Made by a program: the position numbers and the translations under genes. The notes under the pieces were generated by a model. It was not told the origin of the DNA, did no database searches, and was given only the letters and a program-made list of their open reading frames with translations. This document shows, piece by piece, positions 46,360 to 56,528 of a stretch of 64,000 nt of DNA. Position 1 is the first letter of the stretch. The number at the start of each line of letters is the position of its first letter. The DNA is from Chryseobacterium sp. BLS98 (GTDB lineage Bacteria; Bacteroidota; Bacteroidia; Flavobacteriales; Weeksellaceae), in contig NZ_LFNF01000001.1 of the NCBI RefSeq assembly GCF_001045445.1, positions 372,001 through 436,000 of the forward strand, in the 5' to 3' direction.

Positions 46360-47124
46360 CTATTTTACAATGACCGTAACTCCCCTTTCTTCCAATGCAG
46401 ATTTATCCTCCTCACCAATACCATTATCTGTGATCAGGTAATCCACCTTATCCAAAGAAGCAATCTTTCCAAAGCCTTTTTTATTCAGCTTCGAGGAGTC
46501 ACCAAGAATGACCACCTTTTCGGAACATTCTATCATAAGCTGATTAAGGTGAGCCTCTGCAGCATTGGAGGTACTGATCCCGAACTCAATATCAATCCCG
46601 TCCACACCCAGGAAAAGCTTATTGCAAGAAAACTGCTTGAGAATACCTTCAGAAATGGAACCTACAATAGAAGTTGAACTCTTCCGGACCTCTCCTCCTA
46701 GTTGTATAATATTAATATTAGGATTATTACACAGCTCTATAGCCACTCTTAAAGAAGAAGTCAGAACCGTAAGCGGGCCAAAGTTCACCAACATTCTTGC
46801 CAGATAGTGCATTGTAGTTCCTGAAGCCAGAATAATACAGTCGTTTTCCTGGATGAGCTGCAATGCCGCTTTTGCTATATTCTGCTTAGCTTCTACATTG
46901 ATGTTTTCCTTTTCATCCACATTTCTTTCATAGGCATATCTGATATGCTTGCTTGCTCCACCATGATTACGGAAAAGCAGTCCCAGGCTTTCGAGATAAT
47001 TCAGATCCTTTCGGACCGTAACTGATGAAACATTGAATTTCTCGCACAGATCCTGTACAAGAACATTTCCTTTTTCATCCAGCTCTTTTAATATATCATT
47101 ATGCCTTGGTATTAACTTTTCCAT
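46360..47124 (-). CDS. DeoR/GlpR-family repressor
   Basis: 254 residues. The DeoR N-terminal helix-turn-helix (PRHNDILKELDEKGNVLVQD, LCEKFNVSSVTVRKDLNYLE) is followed by the sugar-phosphate-sensing domain (LASGTTMHYLAR near 98-109, KLFLGVDGIDIEFGISTSNA). Divergent from glpD-glpK-glpF, so it is the likely glycerol-3-phosphate-responsive repressor GlpR of that operon. The intergenic region has an array of GAAAC motifs that could be its operator. Confidence 0.9.
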   Translation of the reverse strand: MEKLIPRHNDILKELDEKGNVLVQDLCEKFNVSSVTVRKDLNYLESLGLLFRNHGGASKHIRYAYERNVDEKENINVEAKQNIAKAALQLIQENDCIILASGTTMHYLARMLVNFGPLTVLTSSLRVAIELCNNPNINIIQLGGEVRKSSTSIVGSISEGILKQFSCNKLFLGVDGIDIEFGISTSNAAEAHLNQLMIECSEKVVILGDSSKLNKKGFGKIASLDKVDYLITDNGIGEEDKSALEERGVTVIVK

Positions 47125-47208
47125 TCTGATTCTTTCATCAAAAATACCATTTTTTTTCGAGACCGATAAAATTTCATTTATTTTCTTTTTAGTTTCATTT
47201 TTAATTTA

Positions 47209-47253
47209 TACATTTGAAAACGAAACATAAACGAAACATTTATGAAACGAAAC
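47209..47253 (+). promoter_or_regulatory. Promoter of glpD with phased GAAAC operator array
   Basis: TACATTTG (47209-47216) fits the -7 consensus. GAAAC motifs follow at 47222, 47233, 47244 and 47249, the first three 11 bases apart (one helical turn) and running into the coding start. Inverted GTTTCAT copies lie upstream at 47192-47198 and near 47172. This suits a DeoR-type repressor blocking the promoter start. Confidence 0.55.
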
Positions 47254-48840
47254 GAAGAAATAAGTAAATTAACCAGCATCCAGGAATGGGACTTTATCGT
47301 CATTGGCGGTGGTGCCAGTGGTTTAGGATCAGCATTGGATGCAGCCAGCAGAGGATTTAAAACCCTTCTTCTGGAATCACACGATTTCGCAAAAGCAACA
47401 TCCAGCCGAAGCACCAAACTGGTACACGGCGGTGTAAGATATCTTGCCCAGGGAGATGTAGGCCTTGTAAAAGAGGCATTGAAAGAAAGAGGGCTTCTTG
47501 CCCAAAATGCAGCCCATGTAGTAAAAAACCAGTCATTCATTATCCCTAACTATACTTGGTGGGGAGGAATCTATTATAAAATAGGATTGTCTATTTATGA
47601 TTTCCTTGCAGGGAAACTGAGCCTTGGTAAAACAAAATATATCAGTAAGGCTAAGACCGTTGAAAAGCTTCCAACCATTGAACAGCACAATCTCGCAAGC
47701 GGCGTAGTGTATCAGGACGGGCAATTCGATGATGCACGGTTAGCCATTAATTTAACCCAGACTCTTATAGAAAAAGGGGGCAGTGCTATTAATTATATGA
47801 AAGTAACCGGACTTCTGAAGAATGATTCCGGAAAAATAAACGGGGTAAAAGCAGAAGACCAGTTCTCCGGCCAGCAGTATGAGCTCCGTGCAAAAGCTGT
47901 GATTAATGCAACAGGTGTATTTACCAATGATATTCTGAATATGAATAATCCTAAGCATGGTAAATTTGTTGTTCCAAGCCAGGGAATTCATTTGGTTTTA
48001 GATAAATCTTTCCTCAAAAGTGATGATGCCATCATGATCCCAAAAACTTCTGACGGTAGAGTTCTTTTCGTCGTTCCATGGCATGACAGGGCATTGGTGG
48101 GAACAACAGACACCCTTCTTGAAAATCCAAGCTTTGAGCCGCATGCTTTGGAATCCGAAATCAGTTTCGTTTTAAATACAGCCAGACAGTATTTAGCTAA
48201 AAAGCCTACGAGAGAAGATGTGAAATCCATGTTTGCCGGACTGAGGCCTCTTGCAGCGCCAAAAGAAGGAGGTAAAAGCACCAAGGAAGTATCCCGAAGC
48301 CATAAGGTTATTGCTTCTGATACCGGACTAGTCTCCATCATTGGAGGAAAATGGACTACCTACCGTAAAATGGCGCAAGATACTATTGATAAGGCAGTAG
48401 AAATCCTTCATTTAAACGGAGGACCTTCTCAAACAGAAAACCTTTCCATTCATGGCAACATGAAAGCAGAACTTGTAGATCGTACCAGCCATCTTTACGT
48501 GTATGGGTCAGATATTCCGGCTATAAAATCATTGCAGAGCAGTGATCCTCAATATTCCCAAAAGATTCATCCTGACCACGCTTTCACTATTGCAGAAGCA
48601 GTTTGGGCTATAAGATATGAGATGGCAGAAACCATAGAGGATATTCTCGCGCGACGAGTACGTCTGTTATTTTTAGATGCAAGAGCTGCGATTGACAGTG
48701 CTCACACCATCGCACAGCTCATCGCTAAAGAAAAAGGACATTCTCAGGAATGGGCCGTAGAACAGGAAAAAGAATTTATTGAACTAGCAAAAGGATATTT
48801 ATTAACGCCATATACCCCAAAAACTATTACTCATAATTAA
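47242..48840 (+). CDS. glpD: Glycerol-3-phosphate dehydrogenase
   Basis: 532 residues of the FAD-dependent family: dinucleotide-binding [19 protein letters not shown] near 20-38, then [20 protein letters not shown], and the substrate-binding [13 protein letters not shown] and [20 protein letters not shown]. It oxidises glycerol-3-phosphate to dihydroxyacetone phosphate and passes electrons to the quinone pool at the inner membrane. It is the first gene of glpD-glpK-glpF, 11 bases before glpK, and opposite to the repressor gene. Confidence 0.96.
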   Translation: MKRNEEISKLTSIQEWDFIVIGGGASGLGSALDAASRGFKTLLLESHDFAKATSSRSTKLVHGGVRYLAQGDVGLVKEALKERGLLAQNAAHVVKNQSFIIPNYTWWGGIYYKIGLSIYDFLAGKLSLGKTKYISKAKTVEKLPTIEQHNLASGVVYQDGQFDDARLAINLTQTLIEKGGSAINYMKVTGLLKNDSGKINGVKAEDQFSGQQYELRAKAVINATGVFTNDILNMNNPKHGKFVVPSQGIHLVLDKSFLKSDDAIMIPKTSDGRVLFVVPWHDRALVGTTDTLLENPSFEPHALESEISFVLNTARQYLAKKPTREDVKSMFAGLRPLAAPKEGGKSTKEVSRSHKVIASDTGLVSIIGGKWTTYRKMAQDTIDKAVEILHLNGGPSQTENLSIHGNMKAELVDRTSHLYVYGSDIPAIKSLQSSDPQYSQKIHPDHAFTIAEAVWAIRYEMAETIEDILARRVRLLFLDARAAIDSAHTIAQLIAKEKGHSQEWAVEQEKEFIELAKGYLLTPYTPKTITHN

Positions 48841-48851
48841 AAATTTGCAGT

Positions 48852-50348
48852 ATGAAGGAAAAACTGATTCTCGCTCTGGACCAGGGGACCACATCCTCCA
48901 GAGCCATTTTATTCAACCACAGCGGAGCTATAGAATATGTCTCCCAGAAAAACTTTGAACAGATCTTCCCTACTCCCGGATGGGTAGAGCACGACCCTAA
49001 CGAAATATGGTCTTCCCAGATATCTGTTGCCGCAGAGGTTATCGCTAAAGCTGGTATTTCCGGATTGGAAGTAGCTGCCATTGGTATCACCAATCAACGT
49101 GAAACTACTGTTGTTTGGGATAAGGAAACCGGTGAACCTATTTATAATGCTATCGTATGGCAGGACAGAAGGACATCTAAATATTGTGATGAACTGAAAG
49201 ACCAGGGTTATGCTGAAAAAATCAAAGAGAAAACCGGACTTGTCCTGGACGCTTACTTTTCAGCAACCAAGTTAAAATGGATTCTTGACAATGTAGAAGG
49301 TGCAAGGGAAAAAGCAGCAGAAGGAAAAATATGCTTCGGAACTGTCGATACATGGCTGGTATGGAAGCTTACCCGTGGAAAAATGTTCATCACCGATGTT
49401 TCCAATGCCAGCAGAACGATGCTTCTGAACATTCATACTTTAGAATGGGACCAGGAGCTTCTGGATTTGTTTGACATTCCAAGATCTGTACTTCCTGAAG
49501 TAAAACAAAGCAGTGAAATCTATGGGGAGACTGCAACCACTTTATTTTCTACCAAAATTCCAATTGCAGGAATTGCAGGAGACCAGCAGGCTGCTTTATT
49601 CGGACAGATGTGCATCACTCCCGGAATGGTAAAGAACACCTACGGAACAGGTTGCTTCTTATTAATGAATACAGGAAAAGAAGCCGTTTCTTCTAAAAAC
49701 AATCTTCTGACTACTGTTGCATGGAAGATCAATGGAGAAGTAAATTATGCCCTGGAAGGAAGTGTGTTTGTAGGCGGAGCAGCCATACAATGGCTGAGAG
49801 ATGGCCTTAAACTTATCCATACCTCGGAGGAGGTGAATGATCTTGCCGCAAGCGTCGAAGACAACGGAGGTGTTTATTTTGTTCCGGCACTTACAGGATT
49901 AGGTGCACCTTACTGGGATCAGTATGCCCGCGGAACTATTGTAGGCGTAACCCGTGGAACAACCAACGGACATATTGCAAGAGCCACTCTGGAAGGAATA
50001 GCATTCCAGGTATATGATATTGTAAAATCCATGGAAGCGGATTCAGGAAGACCGAGCCTTGAACTTAGAGTAGACGGAGGCGCTTCCGCAAGCGATCTTC
50101 TGATGCAGATACAGTCTGACCTTTTCGGCTTTAAGATCACCAGACCAAAAACACTTGAAACAACCGCTTTAGGAGCAGCTTATCTTGCCGGTTTAGCGGT
50201 AGGATACTGGAAAGATATCAACGAGATCCAATCCCAATGGGTGGTGGACGAAGATTTCCATCCTAAAGTAGACAAAGAAAAAGCAGATCATATGATCCAT
50301 TTCTGGAACAAAGCAGTAAAGCGTTCACAAAGCTGGATCGAAGATTAA
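48852..50348 (+). CDS. glpK: Glycerol kinase
   Basis: 498 residues, the usual size of FGGY-family glycerol kinases. Landmarks are [43 protein letters not shown], the substrate region [13 protein letters not shown] and [16 protein letters not shown]. It phosphorylates glycerol with ATP in the cytoplasm, trapping it after GlpF entry and feeding GlpD. Confidence 0.98.
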   Translation: MKEKLILALDQGTTSSRAILFNHSGAIEYVSQKNFEQIFPTPGWVEHDPNEIWSSQISVAAEVIAKAGISGLEVAAIGITNQRETTVVWDKETGEPIYNAIVWQDRRTSKYCDELKDQGYAEKIKEKTGLVLDAYFSATKLKWILDNVEGAREKAAEGKICFGTVDTWLVWKLTRGKMFITDVSNASRTMLLNIHTLEWDQELLDLFDIPRSVLPEVKQSSEIYGETATTLFSTKIPIAGIAGDQQAALFGQMCITPGMVKNTYGTGCFLLMNTGKEAVSSKNNLLTTVAWKINGEVNYALEGSVFVGGAAIQWLRDGLKLIHTSEEVNDLAASVEDNGGVYFVPALTGLGAPYWDQYARGTIVGVTRGTTNGHIARATLEGIAFQVYDIVKSMEADSGRPSLELRVDGGASASDLLMQIQSDLFGFKITRPKTLETTALGAAYLAGLAVGYWKDINEIQSQWVVDEDFHPKVDKEKADHMIHFWNKAVKRSQSWIED

Positions 50349-50370
50349 ATTCTAACTAAAAAAACTACTC

Positions 50371-51102
50371 ATGACCCCATTTACCGCAGAACTTATAGGA
50401 ACCATGCTTCTTATATTATTAGGCAACGGCGTTGTAGCCAACGTTGTCTTAAAAGGCACCAAAGGAAACAACTCAGGATGGATCGTCATTACGACGGCCT
50501 GGGCACTGGCTGTTTTCGTAGGCGTTACCGTGGCGGGCCCGGCAAGCGGGGCCCATCTGAATCCAGCTGTGACCATCGGACTGGCTGTTGCAGGAAAATT
50601 TTCATGGGACCTTGTTCCCACTTATATTGCAGCACAGATGCTTGGCGGAATGCTTGGCGCTTTTCTGGTGTGGCTGTTTAATAAAGACCATTTCGCTATT
50701 ACAGAGGATGAAGGTGGCAAACTTGCCTGTTTCAGTACCGGTCCGGCTATCAGGAATACATTTTCAAACCTGATCAGTGAGATTATCGGAACGTTTGTGC
50801 TCGTATTTGTTATCTTTCACTTCTCAGATCCGAGTATTTCTCTGAATGCTGATCCGACTGCCAAGGTGGGATTAGGTTCTGTAGGAGCACTTCCGGTTAC
50901 TTTATTGGTTTGGGCTATCGGTTTATCTCTTGGCGGAACTACCGGTTATGCTATTAATCCTGCAAGAGACCTGGCACCAAGAATCATGCATGCCATACTT
51001 CCCGTAAAAGGCAGCAGTGACTGGGGCTACGCCTGGATTCCTGTTGCAGGCCCTATTCTGGGAGCTGTTATCGCAGCCGTTCTTTTTGAAATAATACATT
51101 AA
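50371..51102 (+). CDS. glpF: Glycerol uptake facilitator (aquaglyceroporin)
   Basis: 243 residues with six membrane helices and two re-entrant loops. The NPA motifs appear as HLNPAVTIGLAVAG (about 68-81) and AINPARDLAPR (about 192-202); the second, with Asp after NPAR, is the glycerol-channel form. It lets glycerol enter by facilitated diffusion through the inner membrane. It lies 22 bases after glpK and is followed 9 bases later by an outer-membrane protein that could be its counterpart. Confidence 0.96.
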   Translation: MTPFTAELIGTMLLILLGNGVVANVVLKGTKGNNSGWIVITTAWALAVFVGVTVAGPASGAHLNPAVTIGLAVAGKFSWDLVPTYIAAQMLGGMLGAFLVWLFNKDHFAITEDEGGKLACFSTGPAIRNTFSNLISEIIGTFVLVFVIFHFSDPSISLNADPTAKVGLGSVGALPVTLLVWAIGLSLGGTTGYAINPARDLAPRIMHAILPVKGSSDWGYAWIPVAGPILGAVIAAVLFEIIH

Positions 51103-51111
51103 AAATACCCG

Positions 51112-51912
51112 ATGAAAATTTTAAAAATTGCATGCCTGATCATTTTGGGCACAGGAAAGCTATTCTCTCAGGAGAACCAGGAGACTAAAGAAAACAACAG
51201 GTTAGATTTCACAGTGAATATTCAGAATAACCACCTTTGGAGGGGGCTTATTATTACAGACAAACCTGTGGTAATGGGAAACCTGTCTTACGCTTTGGAT
51301 GCTAAAAAGAAATGGAAAATTGGCATCTGGGGAGCCTCGGCATTAGCTGACGACAAAGACGGCACTCATTACAAAGAGATCAACTATTACATTCAGTACT
51401 CTCATAACCGTTTTTATATCGGGCTATGGGATCTGTATAATTCAAGGAACATCAATACGGCTGTAGCTGCGGATGATATCTTCAGTTACTCACAGAGAAG
51501 AACCGCACACATCATTGATCTTAGAACCAATTATACTTTCGGACCCTCATTCCCGCTTAATATTGAAGCTGATATTATGCTGTATGGCGGTGCCAACGCC
51601 GGTGAAGTGGTATTGGAACCTGACGGAAGTTATAAAAAGAATAAGTACTCTACGTATGTTCAGGCAAGTTACCCGGTGATTGCTGGACAGAAAGTAAATC
51701 TGGACGCTTTTGTAGGAGCCGGATTTGCCCTCAACGACAGCCGCTTTCTATATGGAAACGGAACCAATAATTTTGACATTGTGAATGTAGGGCTAAAAGC
51801 CAGCAAAACCTTAAAAATTACAGATCACTACAGCCTGCCGGTTGCTATGATGGCGATGTGGAATCCTTCTAATAGATATGCAAGGATTCAACTGGCTGCT
51901 ACTGTATTCTAA
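51112..51912 (+). CDS. Outer-membrane beta-barrel protein of the glycerol operon
   Basis: 266 residues with a signal peptide (IACLIILGTGKLFSQ) and alternating hydrophobic strands (LSYALDAKKKWKIGIWGASA, YYIQYSHNRFYIGLWDLYN), ending in an aromatic-rich strand IQLAATVF typical of outer-membrane barrels. No family is recognised with certainty. Because it is 9 bases downstream of glpF and precedes the operon terminator, it may be a porin that admits glycerol or a glycerol phosphodiester product through the outer membrane; this is inferred from context. Confidence 0.75.
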   Translation: MKILKIACLIILGTGKLFSQENQETKENNRLDFTVNIQNNHLWRGLIITDKPVVMGNLSYALDAKKKWKIGIWGASALADDKDGTHYKEINYYIQYSHNRFYIGLWDLYNSRNINTAVAADDIFSYSQRRTAHIIDLRTNYTFGPSFPLNIEADIMLYGGANAGEVVLEPDGSYKKNKYSTYVQASYPVIAGQKVNLDAFVGAGFALNDSRFLYGNGTNNFDIVNVGLKASKTLKITDHYSLPVAMMAMWNPSNRYARIQLAATVF

Positions 51913-51938
51913 TTTGAATTTTTAACTTAATTATATAA

Positions 51939-51965
51939 GACCATTCCGTTTTGGAATGGTTTTTC
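51939..51965 (+). terminator. Intrinsic terminator of the glp operon
   Basis: ACCATTCC (51940-51947) and GGAATGGT (51953-51960) pair perfectly with a 5-base loop, followed by TTTTT. Confidence 0.88.
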
Positions 51966-51991
51966 TGTTTTTATACTGATGGAAAGAATTC

Positions 51992-52191
51992 AACCACAAA
52001 AGCCACAAAAGTTTTGGTTTGTTTAACACTTAAGAACACTTTAGCTTTTAAAAGTTTAACGATGCTGAAAACAGTAATATCACATAAGTAGAAATCAAAG
52101 ATTTTCATAAAACTTAAGTGTACTTATTACTCGCAAAGCTGACAATTTAAAATAACTAAGGTGTTTCAAAACTTTTGTGACTTTTATGGTT
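51992..52191. repeat. 200-bp non-coding element bounded by 25-base inverted repeats
   Basis: The ends AACCACAAAAGCCACAAAAG.. (51992-52016) and its inverted copy (52167-52191) match at 23 of 25 positions. The interior has no ORF and holds more partial dyads (ACACTTAAG / CTTAAGTGT type near 52026 and 52110). It lies between a terminator and the next promoter. MITE-like in form; distribution in the genome is unknown. Confidence 0.6.
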
Positions 52192-52240
52192 AACAATCTA
52201 TCGGAATTACTTCAAACAAGTAATCACCGGGTTTTTACGG

Positions 52241-52271
52241 TTGAGTTTTTGCTTAAATATTTTTACTTTTG
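52241..52271 (+). promoter_or_regulatory. Putative promoter of the three-gene secreted cluster
   Basis: TTG (52241-52243), a 20-base spacer and TACTTTTG (52264-52271) fit the consensus. The box lies only 11 bases before the ATG at 52283, implying a very short or absent leader. Confidence 0.42.
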
Positions 52272-52282
52272 AAAAAAAATAT

Positions 52283-52702
52283 ATGAAAAATATTTTCACT
52301 CTCATCATTTTATGCATTAGTGTTTTCTCTTTTGCACAGACAAAAGCCCCTTTTACCGGATACAGAAGTTTTGATATTGTTCAGGGATACAGCGGATCCG
52401 GAACTCCTCATTATTATCTTGAGGTACAGAAAAACGGTGATGTTCATTTCGGCTATGTTCAGATAAACCAGGCAGACCGGACTGAAACCACAGAGGAAAT
52501 GAATGCCGGAAAATACAATCCAAAAGTAATGAAGGTCTCTTTCAAAAAATACAAAGAAACTTTTTACGTGAAATTTGACAAGAATAAGATATACATGACA
52601 GATAAGGATGGAAATATTCAGAAATCCGAAGACTGCTGCTCCAGTATGGAAAGCGCCACACAAGATATCTGTACCTGCGAAAGCGAACTGTACCAACGAT
52701 GA
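52283..52702 (+). CDS. Small secreted protein of unknown function
   Basis: The frame opens at 52241, but the methionine at 52283 begins a clean signal peptide (MKNIFTLIILCISVFSFAQ) and is preferred, giving 139 residues. The mature part is 120 residues with several Tyr/Lys-rich strands and a C-terminal Cys cluster (EDCCSSMESATQDICTCESE), which suggests disulfides. No family is recognised. It overlaps the next gene by 4 bases, so the two are translationally coupled. Confidence 0.68.
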   Translation: MKNIFTLIILCISVFSFAQTKAPFTGYRSFDIVQGYSGSGTPHYYLEVQKNGDVHFGYVQINQADRTETTEEMNAGKYNPKVMKVSFKKYKETFYVKFDKNKIYMTDKDGNIQKSEDCCSSMESATQDICTCESELYQR

Positions 52703-53670
52703 AAGCACTAAAGATTCTGTTTATTCTCTTTATTTTGGCCTCATGCAGCGGGAAAGAGAAGCATCTCTATACTTTCTATTACTGGAAAACCCATCTTAAA
52801 CTGGATCAGGAAGAAAAAAAAGCGCTGGACCAGGCTTCGGTTCCTTATCTGTACACAAGATTTTTTGATATTGACAAAGTCAGTGGAAAATTCCAGCCGG
52901 TTGCTGTTATTACCCATGACAATAGTTTTAGGACCAATAAACAAATTGTACCAGCCGTTTTCATTACCAATCAGTCTATGTATCATATATCAGCTGAGGA
53001 GATCAGGTTTCTTGCTAAAAATGTTCATGATCTGGTTCAGAAGAAAGCAACAGAATATCATTTGAAGATCAATAATGAAATTCAGATCGACTGTGACTGG
53101 ACGGCTGGAACTCGGGACGATTATTTTAAATTCCTGAAGGAACTGAAAAAGGTTTCAGGAAAGGAGATTACCTGTACCCTGCGGCTTCATCAGGTTAAAG
53201 ATAAAAATGAAACCGGGATTCCGCCTGTAGAAAAGGTCTATCTCATGTGCTACTCCACTTCATCCCCACTTGAAAAATCCACTAAAAATTCTATCCTGGA
53301 TGTGACTGTTTTAAAAAGCTACCTTTCTAAGCTGGAGGATTATCCGATTAAAAAAATGGAGGTGGCTTTACCTATTTATTCCTGGGGAATTGTAACGAAT
53401 CATCTTGAAAAGCATAAATTAATTAATGCCTTATCCAAAAAAGATCTGGAAAATCCCGGATTTAAAAGAATCTCGGATAACGAAGTCGAAATCATAAAAG
53501 ACGGCTTTTATTTCGGGAGTTTCCTAAGCAAGGGTTTCAGGATCAGGGTTGAAGAAATATCTGATGATCAGCTGCAGGATGTTACCCGCTTCCTTGAGAA
53601 AAAAATACCACATTTTAATATAATTTATTATCAATTAGATAGTAAATTTGTAAGTAACAGAATTTTTTAA
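52699..53670 (+). CDS. Putative lipoprotein, possibly DUF3142-like
   Basis: 323 residues. The lipoprotein signal ends FILASC (Cys 16). The middle contains NEIQIDCDWTAGTRDDYFKF followed by LKKVSGKEITCTLRLHQVK, and VEKVYLMCYST, a strand pattern suggestive of a TIM-barrel-like fold and reminiscent of DUF3142; the match is by eye and weak. It is predicted to sit in the periplasm or on the outer membrane. It is the second gene of a set whose third member is a 908-residue secreted protein. Confidence 0.65.
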   Translation: MKALKILFILFILASCSGKEKHLYTFYYWKTHLKLDQEEKKALDQASVPYLYTRFFDIDKVSGKFQPVAVITHDNSFRTNKQIVPAVFITNQSMYHISAEEIRFLAKNVHDLVQKKATEYHLKINNEIQIDCDWTAGTRDDYFKFLKELKKVSGKEITCTLRLHQVKDKNETGIPPVEKVYLMCYSTSSPLEKSTKNSILDVTVLKSYLSKLEDYPIKKMEVALPIYSWGIVTNHLEKHKLINALSKKDLENPGFKRISDNEVEIIKDGFYFGSFLSKGFRIRVEEISDDQLQDVTRFLEKKIPHFNIIYYQLDSKFVSNRIF

Positions 53671-53754
53671 AGCCAGATCTTTTAGCTAAGAAGCTGCAAG
53701 AATTTAAACTTTACCTGAATTCGGTTATAAAAACTAAAAACACCTATCAACTAT

Positions 53755-56481
53755 ATGAAAAAGTACATTCTTTCATTAGCGGTTTTATCGCTTTTCTATA
53801 CAAAATCTGACGCCTGCGCGTGGTCGGACCCTGATTATGAATATTTCAACCTTTTTACCCAGAGCATCATTAAGGATAAATCTTATCTTCCTTTCCTGCT
53901 TACCTATTCAAACAGGTTCTATGGTGACTATAAAGGAATGCAGATTCCGGATGACAATATAGAAACCTGGAAAAAGTTTTTCAATAACCAACTGAATTAT
54001 GCGGAAACAGAGAATCTGGTGTACAAAATCAGCATGAATGACCTGAACGCATTGAAAAACGGAACACCGACCAATCCATTGCTGCAGAAACTGGGTACCG
54101 GATTCTATCAGAAATACAGGGAAGGCATTGATTATTTAATTGAAGCCAAATATCTGGAGCCTTATATGAGCATCAATTATGTGGAAAGTAAGGACTCATT
54201 TTACAGCAATGGTCCTTCAAGCAATGTGAATGCCACTTCCATTGATTATGCTAAAACAGTCAATGCTCTGACTTCTTTATACAATGCAGCGAGAAATCCT
54301 GAAATCAAGCAGCGTTATGGATACCAGCTGGTGCGTTTCAATCATTATACTAGAAATTATGATGCTGCACTGGAAGCTTTCAAAACGTATATAGAACCTG
54401 TCAAACTGAAAGGAACAGTCTACTTTATGGCACTGGATCAGCTTGCGGGTGCTCAGAGAGGAAAAGCAATGAATGCTGATGCCAACTGGAATTTCTTCCA
54501 GGTATTTATGCACAGCAAGGACCGCAAGGAATCCGCTTTTGTCTCAATGAAACTGTCGGATACGGCTTCTTTCAGCAATATTATGAAACGGGCCGGCACC
54601 AATGATGAGAAAAATATGGCTTATTTCTTACTGGGCTATGAAGGTTTCACGAATCCAATTCCTATTATGGAAAAGATGTACGACATCAATCCTGATTCCG
54701 AGATCCTGAAAGTAATGGCGGTAAGAAGCATCAACGAACTGGAAAGAAGCTATCTTCCAATTTATTATTATACGTCCGATGCCGCAGACAATGTATATAT
54801 ACAGAGAGGAAATGCAGACGATCACGACAAAACTTCTACCGCTTCTACCTCTGAATCTTCAGAAGTGAAAAAAGAAGAGAAGCTTTCATTCTGGCAAAAG
54901 ATCGTAAGATTCTTTAAAAACCTTTTCGGAGGATCGAAATCTGAAAGCAAGAACGGAGATAAAAATGATCAGAGTGATGACGAATTGCTGAACAATCCTG
55001 ACAGAATTCCTTTCTATACCAAAACAGGTTATGGATATGATGAAAAGACCCAGGACTATCTGAACGATCTTGAAAAATTTACAGAGAAAACTAAAAAAGT
55101 ATCTAAGGATGAATACTGGCAGATCGCTGATGCTTACCTGAAGTTTCTGAAAAAAGATTACAAAGCAAGTTCTGAGATTCTGGAAGATATTAAAACAACA
55201 AACCCGGAATATCTGGAAGAAATCAAAAGAATGAAGGTTCTGAATGATATCGTTTCGCATCCTAAGATTGATGCGGAATATGAAGATCATTTAATGAAAG
55301 ATTATGCTGATTATTTTGTAAAAAAAGAAGTAAAAAAAGACAGCACGAATGCGGATGATTACGATTACTATGGAGAAACCCCTTCTACAGCAGACTTCCT
55401 GAAAGATGTTCTTGCCAACCGCTACTTCCTTCAGGGGGAAGACGGAAAATCGTTCCTGATGAACAACAAACTTTCGGATCTTCAGTATAACCCGAATTCA
55501 AGCCTGGTAAAAAGTGTTGAGGAATTCTACAAAAAACCGAATAAAACCCAGTTTGAGCAGCAAATCATCGCCAAAAACATGGACGATGTAGGGAATATTG
55601 ATGCTTTCTTCAGTATGATCTACGGAGACAGAGCCATGAAACTGGCAGATTTTGAAAAAGCTAAATCGTATTATGAAAAAGCCCAGGGCTTTGCAGGAAT
55701 TCCGCGAATGAATTATGACTGGACCGATAAAGGGGAAAAAATAACTCCGAAACAATATGCGGCCGGAGAATACAATGGCTTCAGGGATATTTCGAATCTT
55801 GTTTTCGGACATAATGTATGGGAAAGTTTCGGAAGCCCGGAAACCGAAAGTATGGAAGCTGAAGATTATTCCGCATTCCCTTTCATTAAAAGCAGTATGA
55901 ATAAACTGGAACTGGCAGATGCTCTGATCCAGCTTAAAAAAATCGGTAACGGGACAGATGAAAAGGCAGCGAAAGCCAACCAGCTTATCGGAAACCTACT
56001 CTACAATACTTCCAGCTTAGGATATTACCGCCAGCTTTTCGTGATGGATATTGATAACAGTAACGGAGGAAAGTATGATTTCTGGAATACGGACCGCAAA
56101 AATCCTTACAAGTATTATTATAAGAATTTCCTTGATACGACTTATATTGAACCTGATAATTTTGATCTTGCTATTAACTATTACCAAAAGACCCTGAAGC
56201 TTTCAAAGGACAAGGAGCAGAGAGCCAGAGTTCTTTTCCAGATGGCCAGCGCAGAACAAGGAAAGTATTACCAGTATGAAGCTAAAAATGCATCTCAGAT
56301 AAGCTACTCAGATCCTCAGTATTCTGAAAAGGAACAGGCCCATCAGGCTGAACTGGACAATATCAGAAATCAGAAATACAGAACTTATTTTGCCCAGCTG
56401 AAATCTCAGTATGCAGATACCGAAACATTGAAGGGACTTTCCGGAAGCTGCAGTTATTTCGGATACTTTCTTAGAAAATAA
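53755..56481 (+). CDS. Large secreted protein of unknown function
   Basis: 908 residues with a signal peptide (ILSLAVLSLFYTKSDAC). The chain is mainly helical, with repeated Tyr/Ala/Leu helices that look TPR-like (for example RFNHYTRNYDAALEAFKTYI, DFEKAKSYYEKAQGFAG and YYQKTLKLSKDKEQRARVLF). A charged, low-complexity linker at about 360-415 (KKEEKLSFWQKIVRFF, GGSKSESKNGDKNDQSDDE) separates two helical halves. No enzyme motif is recognised. It follows the lipoprotein gene by 84 bases, has no clear promoter of its own and ends at a bidirectional terminator, so it is probably the third gene of the cluster. Confidence 0.75.
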   Translation: MKKYILSLAVLSLFYTKSDACAWSDPDYEYFNLFTQSIIKDKSYLPFLLTYSNRFYGDYKGMQIPDDNIETWKKFFNNQLNYAETENLVYKISMNDLNALKNGTPTNPLLQKLGTGFYQKYREGIDYLIEAKYLEPYMSINYVESKDSFYSNGPSSNVNATSIDYAKTVNALTSLYNAARNPEIKQRYGYQLVRFNHYTRNYDAALEAFKTYIEPVKLKGTVYFMALDQLAGAQRGKAMNADANWNFFQVFMHSKDRKESAFVSMKLSDTASFSNIMKRAGTNDEKNMAYFLLGYEGFTNPIPIMEKMYDINPDSEILKVMAVRSINELERSYLPIYYYTSDAADNVYIQRGNADDHDKTSTASTSESSEVKKEEKLSFWQKIVRFFKNLFGGSKSESKNGDKNDQSDDELLNNPDRIPFYTKTGYGYDEKTQDYLNDLEKFTEKTKKVSKDEYWQIADAYLKFLKKDYKASSEILEDIKTTNPEYLEEIKRMKVLNDIVSHPKIDAEYEDHLMKDYADYFVKKEVKKDSTNADDYDYYGETPSTADFLKDVLANRYFLQGEDGKSFLMNNKLSDLQYNPNSSLVKSVEEFYKKPNKTQFEQQIIAKNMDDVGNIDAFFSMIYGDRAMKLADFEKAKSYYEKAQGFAGIPRMNYDWTDKGEKITPKQYAAGEYNGFRDISNLVFGHNVWESFGSPETESMEAEDYSAFPFIKSSMNKLELADALIQLKKIGNGTDEKAAKANQLIGNLLYNTSSLGYYRQLFVMDIDNSNGGKYDFWNTDRKNPYKYYYKNFLDTTYIEPDNFDLAINYYQKTLKLSKDKEQRARVLFQMASAEQGKYYQYEAKNASQISYSDPQYSEKEQAHQAELDNIRNQKYRTYFAQLKSQYADTETLKGLSGSCSYFGYFLRK

Positions 56482-56500
56482 TCAAACATTTGCTAATATA

Positions 56501-56528
56501 AAAAAGGAATCATTACGATTCCTTTTTT
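56501..56528. terminator. Bidirectional terminator after the large secreted protein
   Basis: AAAAAGGAATC (56501-56511) and GATTCCTTTTT (56517-56527) pair perfectly with a 5-base loop. The left end of the stem coincides with the final codons of the convergent iron-permease-family gene. Confidence 0.8.
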
